Source: G963674685 sp964591275
GTDB lineage: Bacteria > Lernaellota > Lernaellaia > JACKCT01
Reading direction: 5' to 3'
NCBI GenBank assembly: GCA_964591275.1
Contig: CAZQAE010000061.1
Coordinates: forward strand, 1-30,103
DNA: 30,103 bases
Every line of letters begins with the position of its first letter. Position 1 is the stretch's first letter. Shown here one piece after another: positions 1 to 6,424 of this stretch. Made by a program: the position numbers and the translations under genes. The notes below the pieces were generated by a model, which searched no databases, had not been told where the DNA came from, and worked only from the letters and a program-made list of their open reading frames with translations.

Positions 1-223
1 TAATAGTAACAATGGGCTCAATGTAGCAAAGCCCTATGCAACCGACTTCCATGATATTGACATCACCTGAATCGCCGGTTTCATTTTTAATTTTGTTGTA
101 GACCTTCATTGCCCCCGCAGATCGTCCGCAGGTCGCCATGCCGACGCGAACCAGCGGCTTTTGGCTTTGCTGCAATTGGTCCCAACTTTCCTTGGCACGA
201 TTTGCAATAGTTTCGAAATTCAT
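1..223 (-). CDS. NuoF/HydB-like NADH-binding flavoprotein subunit, N-terminal part (runs off the window)
   Basis: Only the first 74 codons are present; the gene continues beyond position 1. Translating the minus strand from the ATG at 223 gives a thioredoxin-like [2Fe-2S] domain, with an early Cys (MATCGRSAGA) and a second Cys pair in VGCIGLCYIEP. The same pattern opens the complete NuoF at 14140-16095. This domain heads the HydB/NuoF-type subunits of NAD-linked hydrogenases, formate dehydrogenases and bifurcating complexes. The ATG overlaps the stop of the upstream nuoE-like gene by 4 nt (ATGA), indicating translational coupling. Which complex it belongs to cannot be told without the genes beyond the edge. 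The start is well supported by the overlap; the family call rests on the short N-terminus. Confidence 0.8.
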   Translation of the reverse strand, partial: MNFETIANRAKESWDQLQQSQKPLVRVGMATCGRSAGAMKVYNKIKNETGDSGDVNIMEVGCIGLCYIEPIVTI

Positions 224-675
224 TCCGTTTTTTCCTTGGGAAAGAGACCTATGATCTTCTTTGCGGTCAGCTTCGTTTCGACGGTATCACCGTCAACCAT
301 AGCTGGCGCGAGGGCGCAACATCCAATACAAGCTACAGTCTCCAATGTGTATTCCCCATCTTTTGTCGTCTCACTCTCCTCGACATCCAGATGTCTGCTG
401 ATTTCATCAAGAATGCGGGGCGCACCTTTGACATGGCAGGCCGTTCCCCGGCAAACCATCAGAAGGTTTTTGCCGATCGATTTGAATCGGAACTGCGCGT
501 AGAACGACGCAACCCCGTAAACATTGCTTTCCGCCATCCCGACAAACTTTGATACTTCGAACATGACATCTTCGGAAAGGTAGCCGTATTCGCCTTGTGC
601 ATCCTGCAAGATCGGGATGAGCTCCTCAGGCTTTCCCTTAAAGGATGAAAAAATTGTTTCTAAGCGTTTTTCCAT
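220..675 (-). CDS. NuoE/HydC-like [2Fe-2S] thioredoxin-fold subunit
   Basis: This 151-aa protein has the NuoE fold: an N-terminal helical part (about residues 1-60) and a thioredoxin-like [2Fe-2S] domain. The four ligands are visible as C75-x4-C80 and C116-x3-C120 (CRGTAC and CIGCC). In the family it relays electrons next to the FMN/NADH subunit NuoF, which follows with a 4-nt overlap. It is a paralogue of the NuoE at 16092-16628, but shorter and without that protein's charged C-terminal tail. Upstream lie a decayed IS200 element and then repeat copy A with a promoter pointing at this gene. The insertion therefore probably separates the gene from its original promoter/leader. The family is clear; the parent complex (hydrogenase, formate dehydrogenase or transhydrogenase) is unknown. 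Confidence 0.88.
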   Translation of the reverse strand: MEKRLETIFSSFKGKPEELIPILQDAQGEYGYLSEDVMFEVSKFVGMAESNVYGVASFYAQFRFKSIGKNLLMVCRGTACHVKGAPRILDEISRHLDVEESETTKDGEYTLETVACIGCCALAPAMVDGDTVETKLTAKKIIGLFPKEKTE

Positions 676-722
676 GATTACTCCAATGTCATCGCTTCAG
701 ATTTTCAATCCTAAACCGGCTT

Positions 723-1199
723 CTAATAAACCATCCCCGCCGCAAGCAGCGAAGTATTCAAAATAAGACCATTTGATTGTCTTCGTACATCTTGCAATAT
801 TCCTGGCCCTGGTTTTTGGCACATTTCGCAATCCACCTCACACCCATGCCTGCCAACTGTGCTCGCGAAGTATCCATCCGACCAAAACGCCCCTCCCCAC
901 AGTTGCTTCTTAACATGCGGACAACAGCGAAATACCTCTCTCGCCGTAAGACTCTTTATCAGCCTCACAAGCTTCGTCACAGTATACGTCGGAACCGATT
1001 GGGTCAAAAAATGAACATGGTCCTTATCCGTACCGATTTCCAAAAACTTCACCTCGTAACGCTTCTCGATTTCAAGACACACATCCCGCAACACGACGTC
1101 CACGTCCTTATTGATCACAGCTCGACGGTAATTGGCTGGAAAAACCAAACGGTAAAGCAATACCGAAACGTTATGGCTCTTGTGAATATACTCACCCAT
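723..1199 (-). pseudogene. tnpA: IS200/IS605-type TnpA transposase, frameshifted and lacking its catalytic Tyr
   Basis: The first ~120 residues are a good TnpA (Y1 HUH transposase) with the metal-binding HUH motif H61-V-H63 and the family's QLWGG..W.DGYF..TVGRHG block. After GRHGCEV the open frame runs into unrelated sequence. The family C-terminus continues one frame away (AKNQGQEYCKMYEDNQM...LF) and ends at a TGA at 758-760. One extra base near the codons for VD restores it. Even in the restored frame, the position that holds the nucleophilic Tyr in the family (K-Y-V-x-N-Q-G) reads K-C-A-K-N-Q-G. That is Tyr TAT to Cys TGT, a single transition. The gene therefore has two independent lesions and should be inactive for transposition. 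The start ATG is the family's usual MGEYIHKSHNV. Confidence 0.85.
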
Positions 1200-1230
1200 C
1201 CAACCATTCTACGCCGCAAGCGGCGGGGAA
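725..1230 (-). mobile_element. Degraded IS200/IS605-family insertion sequence (tnpA only)
   Basis: The element consists of the tnpA pseudogene between two subterminal hairpins that share the string CGCCGCAAGC, as expected for IS200-like elements, which lack inverted-repeat ends and target duplications. The tnpA-proximal hairpin is at 1212-1225 (CGCCG-CAAG-CGGCG, perfect). The distal one is at 738-751 and is imperfect, with a C/A mismatch. Exact ends cannot be fixed without an intact copy. No tnpB is present. It sits between repeat copy A (1243-1413) and the nuoE-like gene at 675, interrupting what was probably a continuous promoter-leader-nuoE arrangement. Confidence 0.7.
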
Positions 1231-1242
1231 TTGAATCCCAAG

Positions 1243-1413
1243 GAATTAAACCTCAATCAATGGGCAATCGGACGTCGGGCCGCATAGTTTTCCAGTTGGT
1301 CAACCCTTGTTTACCGCTATTTTTCAAACTCGGTGTGCCTCCTCGTTTTCCCCCTGAGGAAAACGGTGGGCGGAACCTAGCAGACCTGCCTTTTTTTTGT
1401 CAAGCCATATTGG
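1243..1413 (-). repeat. Promoter/leader repeat, copy A (partner of 22644-22813)
   Basis: These 171 bp match 22644-22813 in the same orientation. I count 14 substitutions, all transitions, and one 1-nt length difference in a T run, about 91% identity. Similarity stops sharply at both ends. Read on the minus strand it begins with a sigma70-like promoter and continues as a roughly 125-nt leader that can fold. One element is an 8-bp hairpin CGTTTTCC/GGAAAACG. A further pairing GGTAA/TTGCC is kept by a wobble here where copy B has TTACC. It contains no convincing ORF. Discounting the IS, it would lie a few tens of bases upstream of the nuoE-like gene, much as copy B lies 97 bp upstream of fhs. Together with the flanking gap up to 1616 this accounts for the gene-free stretch; I see nothing else firm there. 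Confidence 0.85.
1374..1403 (-). promoter_or_regulatory. Sigma70-like promoter inside repeat copy A
   Basis: On the minus strand there is a perfect -35 TTGACA (1403-1398), an 18-nt spacer, and a -10-like TAGGTT (1379-1374) preceded by an extended -10 TGC. Copy B keeps the same elements with TTGGCA, 17 nt and TGCTAAGTT. Transcription would start near 1367 and run toward the IS remnant and the nuoE-like gene at 675. The -10 is weak by consensus, so the call rests on the -35, the extended -10 and conservation between copies. Confidence 0.5.
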
Positions 1414-1616
1414 CCCAGGACTTCCCTCATTTTTTTGTCAAACAACGGTTTTTACCAACAAGTCTACGTATCTTATTGAATTTATTGGGTTAATCTTACT
1501 GATGCGGTCTTTTTTGGGAGAAGTCCTGTTTGTGCTTCGGCAAGAAGCAAAATTAGGCATTTTGCAACGGTAAAATGCGTATCCCAGAGCTTGATGATAA
1601 GACATCGAAGCTTCTG

Positions 1617-2558
1617 CTATGCGTCCTTGTTTTCGATGCGCCTGGATTGCGTTTCGTGCAACGCGATCACGAGGTTTGTCAGCACTTCGTTCACAGGCGT
1701 CGCAATCTTATTTCCACGTCCAAGGCGAACAACAGCGCCATTGATAAAATCGATCTCTGTTCGCCGGTCGCCAAGAATATCCGTCAACATGCTGGAGCGA
1801 TTGTTTGCGGTTTTCCGGGCGATTTCGATAGTGAGATTTTGCATCTCTTCCATGTCCAAATCCACGCCCATTTTCGCGGCCACCCTTTGCGCCTCGCCGA
1901 CGGCGGCCCGCATAATCGATTTCGTTGAGTCGTATTCCGCCAACACGCCATTGCGCACGCGCAACACACCGCACATCGCATTGATGCCCACGTTGACGCA
2001 CAGTTTTTTCCATAAGGGTTTGTTGATATTTTCCGAAGCCGCCGTCGGCAACCCAGCAGCGCAAAAAACATCCGCCACGCTTTGAGTATCCGCTGAAATT
2101 CCCCCTCGCGGCTCGCCAATTATCGTCTCGCCCTCACCCGCGTGATGGATACTTCCCGGACCTGTAACGAATGCTCCCATGGTTGTGCTGCCGGCTAAAA
2201 CTTTGTCTATGCCGAATCTCGCCGTCAATTCCTCGACATTTCCGATCCCGTTTTGCAGACTGACGATCATCTTTGCGCCGCGTAGAAGGACGTCATGTTG
2301 CAAAGCTGCGGCCTCCGTATCGTATGCTTTCACGCAGATCAGCGCCAAATCAGCGCCGGGGTCATGGCTGACCTCCGTTACGATAGGTACGCGAACGCTA
2401 AGGTCGCCGCGCACTCCCGTGACCTTCAATCCATCGCGATTCACCTGCTCAACCACTTTGAGATTGCGCGCCACGAGCGTCAGGTCCATGCCGCTTTTGG
2501 TCAGATAGGCTGCGAACAGCGATCCTATCGCGCCGGAACCGATCAGGTAGATTTTCAT
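1617..2558 (-). CDS. panE: 2-dehydropantoate 2-reductase (ketopantoate reductase)
   Basis: The 313-aa product is of normal length for PanE/ApbA. It opens with a Rossmann NADP-binding loop (MKIYLIGSGAIGS, G-x-G-x-x-G), has the central SLQNGIGN block and the catalytic-Lys region LWKKLCVNVGINAM, and ends with the family motif TEIDFINGAVV. It reduces ketopantoate to pantoate with NADPH in the cytoplasm, the second step of pantothenate (hence CoA) synthesis. The first-step enzyme, PanB, is encoded divergently from 2876. A good sigma70 promoter lies 31 bp upstream of the ATG. A weak 7-bp hairpin (1557-1563 with 1572-1578) follows the stop but lacks a U-tract. Nothing unusual in the coding sequence. 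Confidence 0.93.
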   Translation of the reverse strand: MKIYLIGSGAIGSLFAAYLTKSGMDLTLVARNLKVVEQVNRDGLKVTGVRGDLSVRVPIVTEVSHDPGADLALICVKAYDTEAAALQHDVLLRGAKMIVSLQNGIGNVEELTARFGIDKVLAGSTTMGAFVTGPGSIHHAGEGETIIGEPRGGISADTQSVADVFCAAGLPTAASENINKPLWKKLCVNVGINAMCGVLRVRNGVLAEYDSTKSIMRAAVGEAQRVAAKMGVDLDMEEMQNLTIEIARKTANNRSSMLTDILGDRRTEIDFINGAVVRLGRGNKIATPVNEVLTNLVIALHETQSRRIENKDA

Positions 2559-2875
2559 TTTTGAAATTCCTTTGTTGGAATACGAATGATTATAGCGATT
2601 TTTTCAGCGACTTTCAAAGTCGGCGATTATATTGACTCTCAAACAGAATTTTGCAAAAGGTAGTTTTGTCTTTCGCGCAAGGCGTACGGAATCACCTGTA
2701 GCGTCAGACACCCGAATGTACTTGCTTGCAGGACGTTACGGGGAATTAGGTCGAAATTTGAGTTCTTAATAATCAAAGACCTTGTCGCCTGAACCGTAAT
2801 TTTTCGGTCAGGACGCTTCCCAATTCCACAACCAAGATCATCGGTCATCAACAAACCACAAAAAGAGGTGTTTCT
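2559..2875. other. Divergent intergenic region between panE and panB
   Basis: These 317 bp hold the panE promoter (2589-2617) and the leader of the panB-cooT unit. I could not find a convincing plus-strand promoter for panB. The ribosome-binding site AGAGG sits 9 nt before the panB ATG. The minus-strand frame that stays open across this region and into panB shows no family features, so I treat it as a shadow. Confidence 0.5.
2589..2617 (-). promoter_or_regulatory. Sigma70-type promoter of panE
   Basis: Minus strand: -35 TTGAAA (2617-2612), exactly 17 nt, then a consensus -10 TATAAT (2594-2589). The ATG of panE is at 2558, giving a short leader. A second TATAAT lies at 2631-2626 without a good -35. 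Confidence 0.65.
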
Positions 2876-3712
2876 ATGGAACGGAAGAAAGTGGACATCG
2901 GATACCTGCTCAGGGCTAAAAAAAATGGTGAGAAAATCTCCATGCTCACTGCTTACGACTACCCCACCGCGGCTCTGCTCGATGAGGCGGGCATCGAAAC
3001 CATTCTCGTTGGAGACAGCGCGGCTAACGTGGTGCTGGGGTATTCCAACACCCTGCCCGTAACTGTGGACGAATTGCTGGTGCTGACGCGCGCTGTTTCT
3101 CGCGGAGTGAAATACGGCATGGTCATAGGCGACATGCCATTTCTTTCCTACCAGATTACGCAAGCCGATGCGATTCGCAATGCCGGTCGTTTTATCAAAG
3201 AAGGCGGCGCCGAGGCGGTCAAGCTCGAAGGCGGCGGCAAAAACATCGACACGCTTCGCGCCCTCGTGGAAGCGGGCATCCCCTCCGTCGGACATCTGGG
3301 CCTCACGCCGCAAACCGCCGGCATGATCGGCGGCTACCGCGTCCAGGGGCGAACGGCCAAAACGGCTGCCAAGATTTTGGACGATGCCGTCAAAATTGCC
3401 GAGGCCGGCGCCTTCATGCTGGTCCTGGAATGCGTTCCGGATAGATTAGCCAAATTGATTTCGGAGAAAATCGATATTCCGATTATTGGCATCGGCGCCG
3501 GTGTTCACGCCGACGGGCAGGTTTTGGTTCTGCACGACATGATCGGCATCCGCTCGGGTTTTTCGCCGAAATTCGTCAAGAAGTACGCCGATGTCGGTCC
3601 CGCGATCCTGGACGCGGCTAAAAAATATCACGAAGAGGTGAAAGCCGGAACCTTTCCTGGCCCGGAACATTCGTTTAATATGCAGGATGAAGAGTTCGAT
3701 AAAATTTGCTGA
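2876..3712 (+). CDS. panB: 3-methyl-2-oxobutanoate hydroxymethyltransferase (ketopantoate hydroxymethyltransferase)
   Basis: The 278-aa protein has the full PanB signature set: MLTAYDYPTA near the N-terminus, the metal-site blocks ILVGDSAANV and VIGDMPFLSY, GGxxGHLGLTPQ-type residues in the middle, and the catalytic Glu in MLVLECVP. It transfers a hydroxymethyl group from 5,10-methylene-H4F to 2-ketoisovalerate, giving ketopantoate. Its one-carbon donor is an intermediate of the Wood-Ljungdahl methyl branch encoded in the same window, and its end product leads to CoA, the acetyl acceptor of that pathway. The start has an AGAGG ribosome-binding site. cooT follows 70 bp downstream on the same strand and is probably cotranscribed. 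Confidence 0.95.
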   Translation: MERKKVDIGYLLRAKKNGEKISMLTAYDYPTAALLDEAGIETILVGDSAANVVLGYSNTLPVTVDELLVLTRAVSRGVKYGMVIGDMPFLSYQITQADAIRNAGRFIKEGGAEAVKLEGGGKNIDTLRALVEAGIPSVGHLGLTPQTAGMIGGYRVQGRTAKTAAKILDDAVKIAEAGAFMLVLECVPDRLAKLISEKIDIPIIGIGAGVHADGQVLVLHDMIGIRSGFSPKFVKKYADVGPAILDAAKKYHEEVKAGTFPGPEHSFNMQDEEFDKIC

Positions 3713-3782
3713 AATACCGCCTGGAGACATTGAAAGCACAACCGAGAAAACAAAAAAACAACCGCAAAAAAAGGGAGCAAAA

Positions 3783-3974
3783 ATGTGTGAATCCACCGCC
3801 TACATCAAACGTGGAGACAAAGAGGAAATGATTTTCGAGGACGTGGCCCATGTTTTGCCGAAGGGCGACACAGTAGTCTTAACAGGCGTGCTCGGAAAGC
3901 GAATGGAACTCAACGCGACTATCGAAGAGATGGACCTTATGACGCACAAAATTGTTCTCAGGGAAGTTGAGTAG
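3783..3974 (+). CDS. cooT: CooT-family small nickel-binding protein
   Basis: This 63-aa product begins MCESTAYI and has the short all-beta CooT pattern: MC-x-S-T-x-Y at the N-terminus, an E-D-V segment, and a terminal IEEMDLMTHKIVL strand. Rhodospirillum CooT is a nickel-binding dimer whose N-terminal Cys2 participates in metal binding; it supports CO dehydrogenase maturation. The longer open frame starts at 3687, overlapping panB. I chose ATG 3783 because it gives the family's N-terminus with Cys2 and has a strong AAGGGAG site just upstream. It is apart from the CODH genes on the opposite strand but convergent with cooC (stop at 4018). A role in Ni delivery to CooS/AcsB is inferred from family and context. 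Confidence 0.8.
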   Translation: MCESTAYIKRGDKEEMIFEDVAHVLPKGDTVVLTGVLGKRMELNATIEEMDLMTHKIVLREVE

Positions 3975-4017
3975 GCATCGGTCGACAAAAGACTGCCGGG
4001 GAAAAGGCGTGAGCCAG

Positions 4018-4785
4018 TCAGCTCAACCAGGGCGCTATAATTTCACTAAATACCTTCGGCGCCTCGTCAAGATTGTCATAGGGACGAACTCCCTCGTTGT
4101 CTGCGCCGAGGAATTTTTCATCATAAGGAACAAATCCGAGAATATCGAAGTCGTGCAGATTTTCCTTGATTCGCTCAATGTCTTTTTCGCTTCGAATCCT
4201 GTTGCCGACGATGGAAATTTTCTCAAGGCCGATATCGGAGGCGAGTTTGCGTATGCGCGTGGCTGCGGTCTGACTTCTGACGCCAGGGTCCACGACAATT
4301 ATCAGGCGATCCACCGAACGGGTCGTTGCACGACCGATGTGCTCCACGCCTGCTTCCATATCCATCACCACAACGTCGTCATGGTATAAGATCATGTGCT
4401 GCATCAATGCTCGCAGCACGGCGCTTTCAGGGCAAAAGCAGCCGCTCCCGCCTTCATTGATCGTGCCGGTGACAAGAAGACGCACGCCATCGCGCTCGCG
4501 ACTGAAACGTTCGGGCAAGTCATCCACTTTCGGATTCAACGTGAAAACACCGCCGTATTGACCGGCTTGCGTGCCGGTTCGTTCCGCAATGAGATCGCGC
4601 AATTCTATGATTGGAGTAATGGGCGGATCTTCCGAGATACCTAAGGCGGCAGCCAGATTGGCGACCGGATCGGCGTCGATAGCGAACACCCGCTTACCGC
4701 TCGCCGCTAATTTTCTCGCGATCATTGCCGAAATCGTTGTTTTGCCAACGCCGCCTTTTCCGCTGAGCGCTATTTTTAAAGACAT
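4018..4785 (-). CDS. cooC: CooC-type nickel-insertion ATPase (CODH/ACS maturation)
   Basis: This 255-aa MinD/ParA-like P-loop ATPase has a deviant Walker A (GKGGVGKTT, residues 9-17) and the CooC-specific metal-binding C116-F-C118 motif in GSGCFCPE. CooC dimerises on ATP and helps load Ni into the CODH C-cluster or the ACS A-cluster. It is the last gene of the acs operon, 4 bp after the DUF3786 gene, with AAAGGGA upstream of the ATG. A second CooC is encoded at 16697-17458. They differ clearly in sequence, so one may serve CooS and the other AcsB or another nickel enzyme; that split is inference. Confidence 0.9.
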   Translation of the reverse strand: MSLKIALSGKGGVGKTTISAMIARKLAASGKRVFAIDADPVANLAAALGISEDPPITPIIELRDLIAERTGTQAGQYGGVFTLNPKVDDLPERFSRERDGVRLLVTGTINEGGSGCFCPESAVLRALMQHMILYHDDVVVMDMEAGVEHIGRATTRSVDRLIIVVDPGVRSQTAATRIRKLASDIGLEKISIVGNRIRSEKDIERIKENLHDFDILGFVPYDEKFLGADNEGVRPYDNLDEAPKVFSEIIAPWLS

Positions 4786-4789
4786 TTTA

Positions 4790-5437
4790 TTATCCCTTTA
4801 GCTCACGCGAAATCCTGGCCAGATGCCCAACGGCCATGCCGCCCAGAACCGCGATACTCTCAATATCAAGAAAACCCTGAACACTCTCTTCCCACAATAC
4901 GGAAGCTTCGGGCTCAAATTCCTCATCTCCTCGCCAGCAAACAAAGTGGACATTTACTTTCGGGAATGCCTTCAAGTAAAAGGAAATGTCGCCTTTGTCT
5001 TCAAGCTCCGCGCCCGCAGCCACCGCCGCTTCTTTTAAAGTATCCATGCTTGCGCCAAAAACGTCCAGCAAATAATTCCGAGTGCGCTTTTGGTAAGCGG
5101 CATGATAAAATTTGCCATCGGGAATCTCGGAAAAAGCAATTATTTTGTCGGAATCAAGGACCGGACTATCGGAAGCCAGGTAATGCAAAATCAGTATCTG
5201 CTCCCAAATGGATGGCTCTTTATCTGTTGCTGCATTGTGAAGATTGCCGGCTGGATGCGTCGCTTTTATGAGTTGCCCAAAAAACGGCAACGTGATGACG
5301 AATGTATCGCCATCCATGGAAAATCCGGCGCCGCAGTGTTTTGCCTGCAACGCCGGATCCAATTTTTCCCACTTGTCGCGAACCAGCTTTAATGCAACCT
5401 CATAATTGTCTTGTTCGACTATCGGAAGTCTGTTCAT
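4790..5437 (-). CDS. DUF3786 family protein associated with CODH/ACS clusters
   Basis: The 215-aa protein matches what I recall of DUF3786: an N-terminal DNYEVALKL block, a central GNLHNAATDKEPSIWEQILILHYL segment with the pattern L-H-Y-L, and a C-terminal VHFVCWRGDEEFEPEASVLWEE stretch. It has no signal peptide or membrane segment. The family has no established reaction; it recurs beside CODH/ACS genes in anaerobes. Here it sits between acsE (12 bp upstream) and cooC (4 bp downstream). A maturation or corrinoid-related role is plausible but is only context-based. The family assignment is from memory of the motif pattern. Confidence 0.72.
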   Translation of the reverse strand: MNRLPIVEQDNYEVALKLVRDKWEKLDPALQAKHCGAGFSMDGDTFVITLPFFGQLIKATHPAGNLHNAATDKEPSIWEQILILHYLASDSPVLDSDKIIAFSEIPDGKFYHAAYQKRTRNYLLDVFGASMDTLKEAAVAAGAELEDKGDISFYLKAFPKVNVHFVCWRGDEEFEPEASVLWEESVQGFLDIESIAVLGGMAVGHLARISRELKG

Positions 5438-5449
5438 GGAGCTTTTTTT

Positions 5450-6337
5450 CTACAGGTCCAACCAGGAGTCAGAGTATAGGGACTCCATCTGAAGCACCTT
5501 GGCTGTTTTGACATAAGCAACTTCTTCTTTGCTCATGGCCGACAGGTCCAACTGCTCCTTGTTGACAACTTTTGCAATCAAATCGTCAAGTTCCTTGTTC
5601 TTGTCTTTGGCGATATCAAAAATCTTAGTGTCAAGCCCGTCGAGGATGGCTGACTTGATACCAGCATGCCGCAGAATGCAAAGGTAAGTTTGGTTGACCA
5701 GGTCTCTAAGCTCATCCGGGCACCCGTTGGACACATTGCTCAATCCACAAGTGGAAGAGGAATTGGGCGCAAATTCAGGAACCATCGCCATAAATTCGGT
5801 GCAGCCCTGCAACTCCTGTTGCTGCGTGTTGACCGGAACGACAATGGGATCATACCAGACTCTTTCTTCAGGAATCTCGGCTTCCATGGAACGACCGAGC
5901 AGGATCGCCGCCAATTCGCCGCGCTCGTTGCTGTCGCGCGGCAAACCATCGGGGCCATAAAGCAGCGCGACGAAGTTGGACTCATATTTTTGCGCCAGCG
6001 GAATCAGGGCATCCATTCTTTCATCACGAGCCATAATGGAGTTGATGATCGGCATGCCCCATGCGTTATTGTGAGCTTTCAATCCGGCCTCAATCGCTTC
6101 GACGTTCGAAGTATCCAGCGAAAGGGGTTTTTGAGCGACTTCCTGTACGGCCTTGACCACGAAGTCCATCATCTCCGGTCCGCCCTTACGCGCGGGACCG
6201 AGATTGATGTCCAGGTAGTCCGGATCGTTTTTCAGAAGCATCTCAGTCAAATCCTGAATGGGCTTTGCGTTCTTCTCACGCATGGCGACCCCAATGACTT
6301 TCGACATAATGTTAATGTTTTCAGCGATCACGAGCAT
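5450..6337 (-). CDS. acsE: 5-methyltetrahydrofolate:corrinoid/iron-sulfur protein methyltransferase
   Basis: The 295-aa TIM-barrel pterin-binding methyltransferase transfers the methyl group of CH3-H4F to Co(I) of the corrinoid protein AcsCD. It shows the pterin-binding DINLGP block (D43, N45), PLSLDTSN, and the GLSNVSNG motif with its conserved Asn. The product is somewhat longer than the ~262-aa Moorella enzyme because of a C-terminal extension (about residues 260-295). The start is supported by a GGAG site 9 nt upstream. It follows acsC after an 87-bp gap with a strong hairpin, and precedes the DUF3786 gene by 12 bp. Confidence 0.95.
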   Translation of the reverse strand: MLVIAENINIMSKVIGVAMREKNAKPIQDLTEMLLKNDPDYLDINLGPARKGGPEMMDFVVKAVQEVAQKPLSLDTSNVEAIEAGLKAHNNAWGMPIINSIMARDERMDALIPLAQKYESNFVALLYGPDGLPRDSNERGELAAILLGRSMEAEIPEERVWYDPIVVPVNTQQQELQGCTEFMAMVPEFAPNSSSTCGLSNVSNGCPDELRDLVNQTYLCILRHAGIKSAILDGLDTKIFDIAKDKNKELDDLIAKVVNKEQLDLSAMSKEEVAYVKTAKVLQMESLYSDSWLDL

Positions 6338-6376
6338 CCGTATTTTCTCCTCGGTCCGTTTTGCCTTTTACGAAAA

Positions 6377-6410
6377 CGATGATCTCCTTTTAATAAAGAG
6401 GAGATCATCG
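6377..6410 (-). terminator. Perfect 11-bp hairpin between acsC and acsE
   Basis: The stem CGATGATCTCC (6377-6387) pairs perfectly with 6400-6410 around a 12-nt AT-rich loop. On the minus strand the stem is followed directly by TTTT. It could be a partial intrinsic terminator that lowers acsE expression relative to acsC, or an mRNA-stabilising or processing hairpin. The U-run is too short for a confident terminator call. Confidence 0.5.
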
Positions 6411-6424
6411 CCAGTTGATGTTGC

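Noticed and set aside
2639..3313. 224-aa minus-strand open frame across the panE-panB gap and panB
   Set aside because: Mostly antisense to panB with no recognisable domain or ribosome-binding site.
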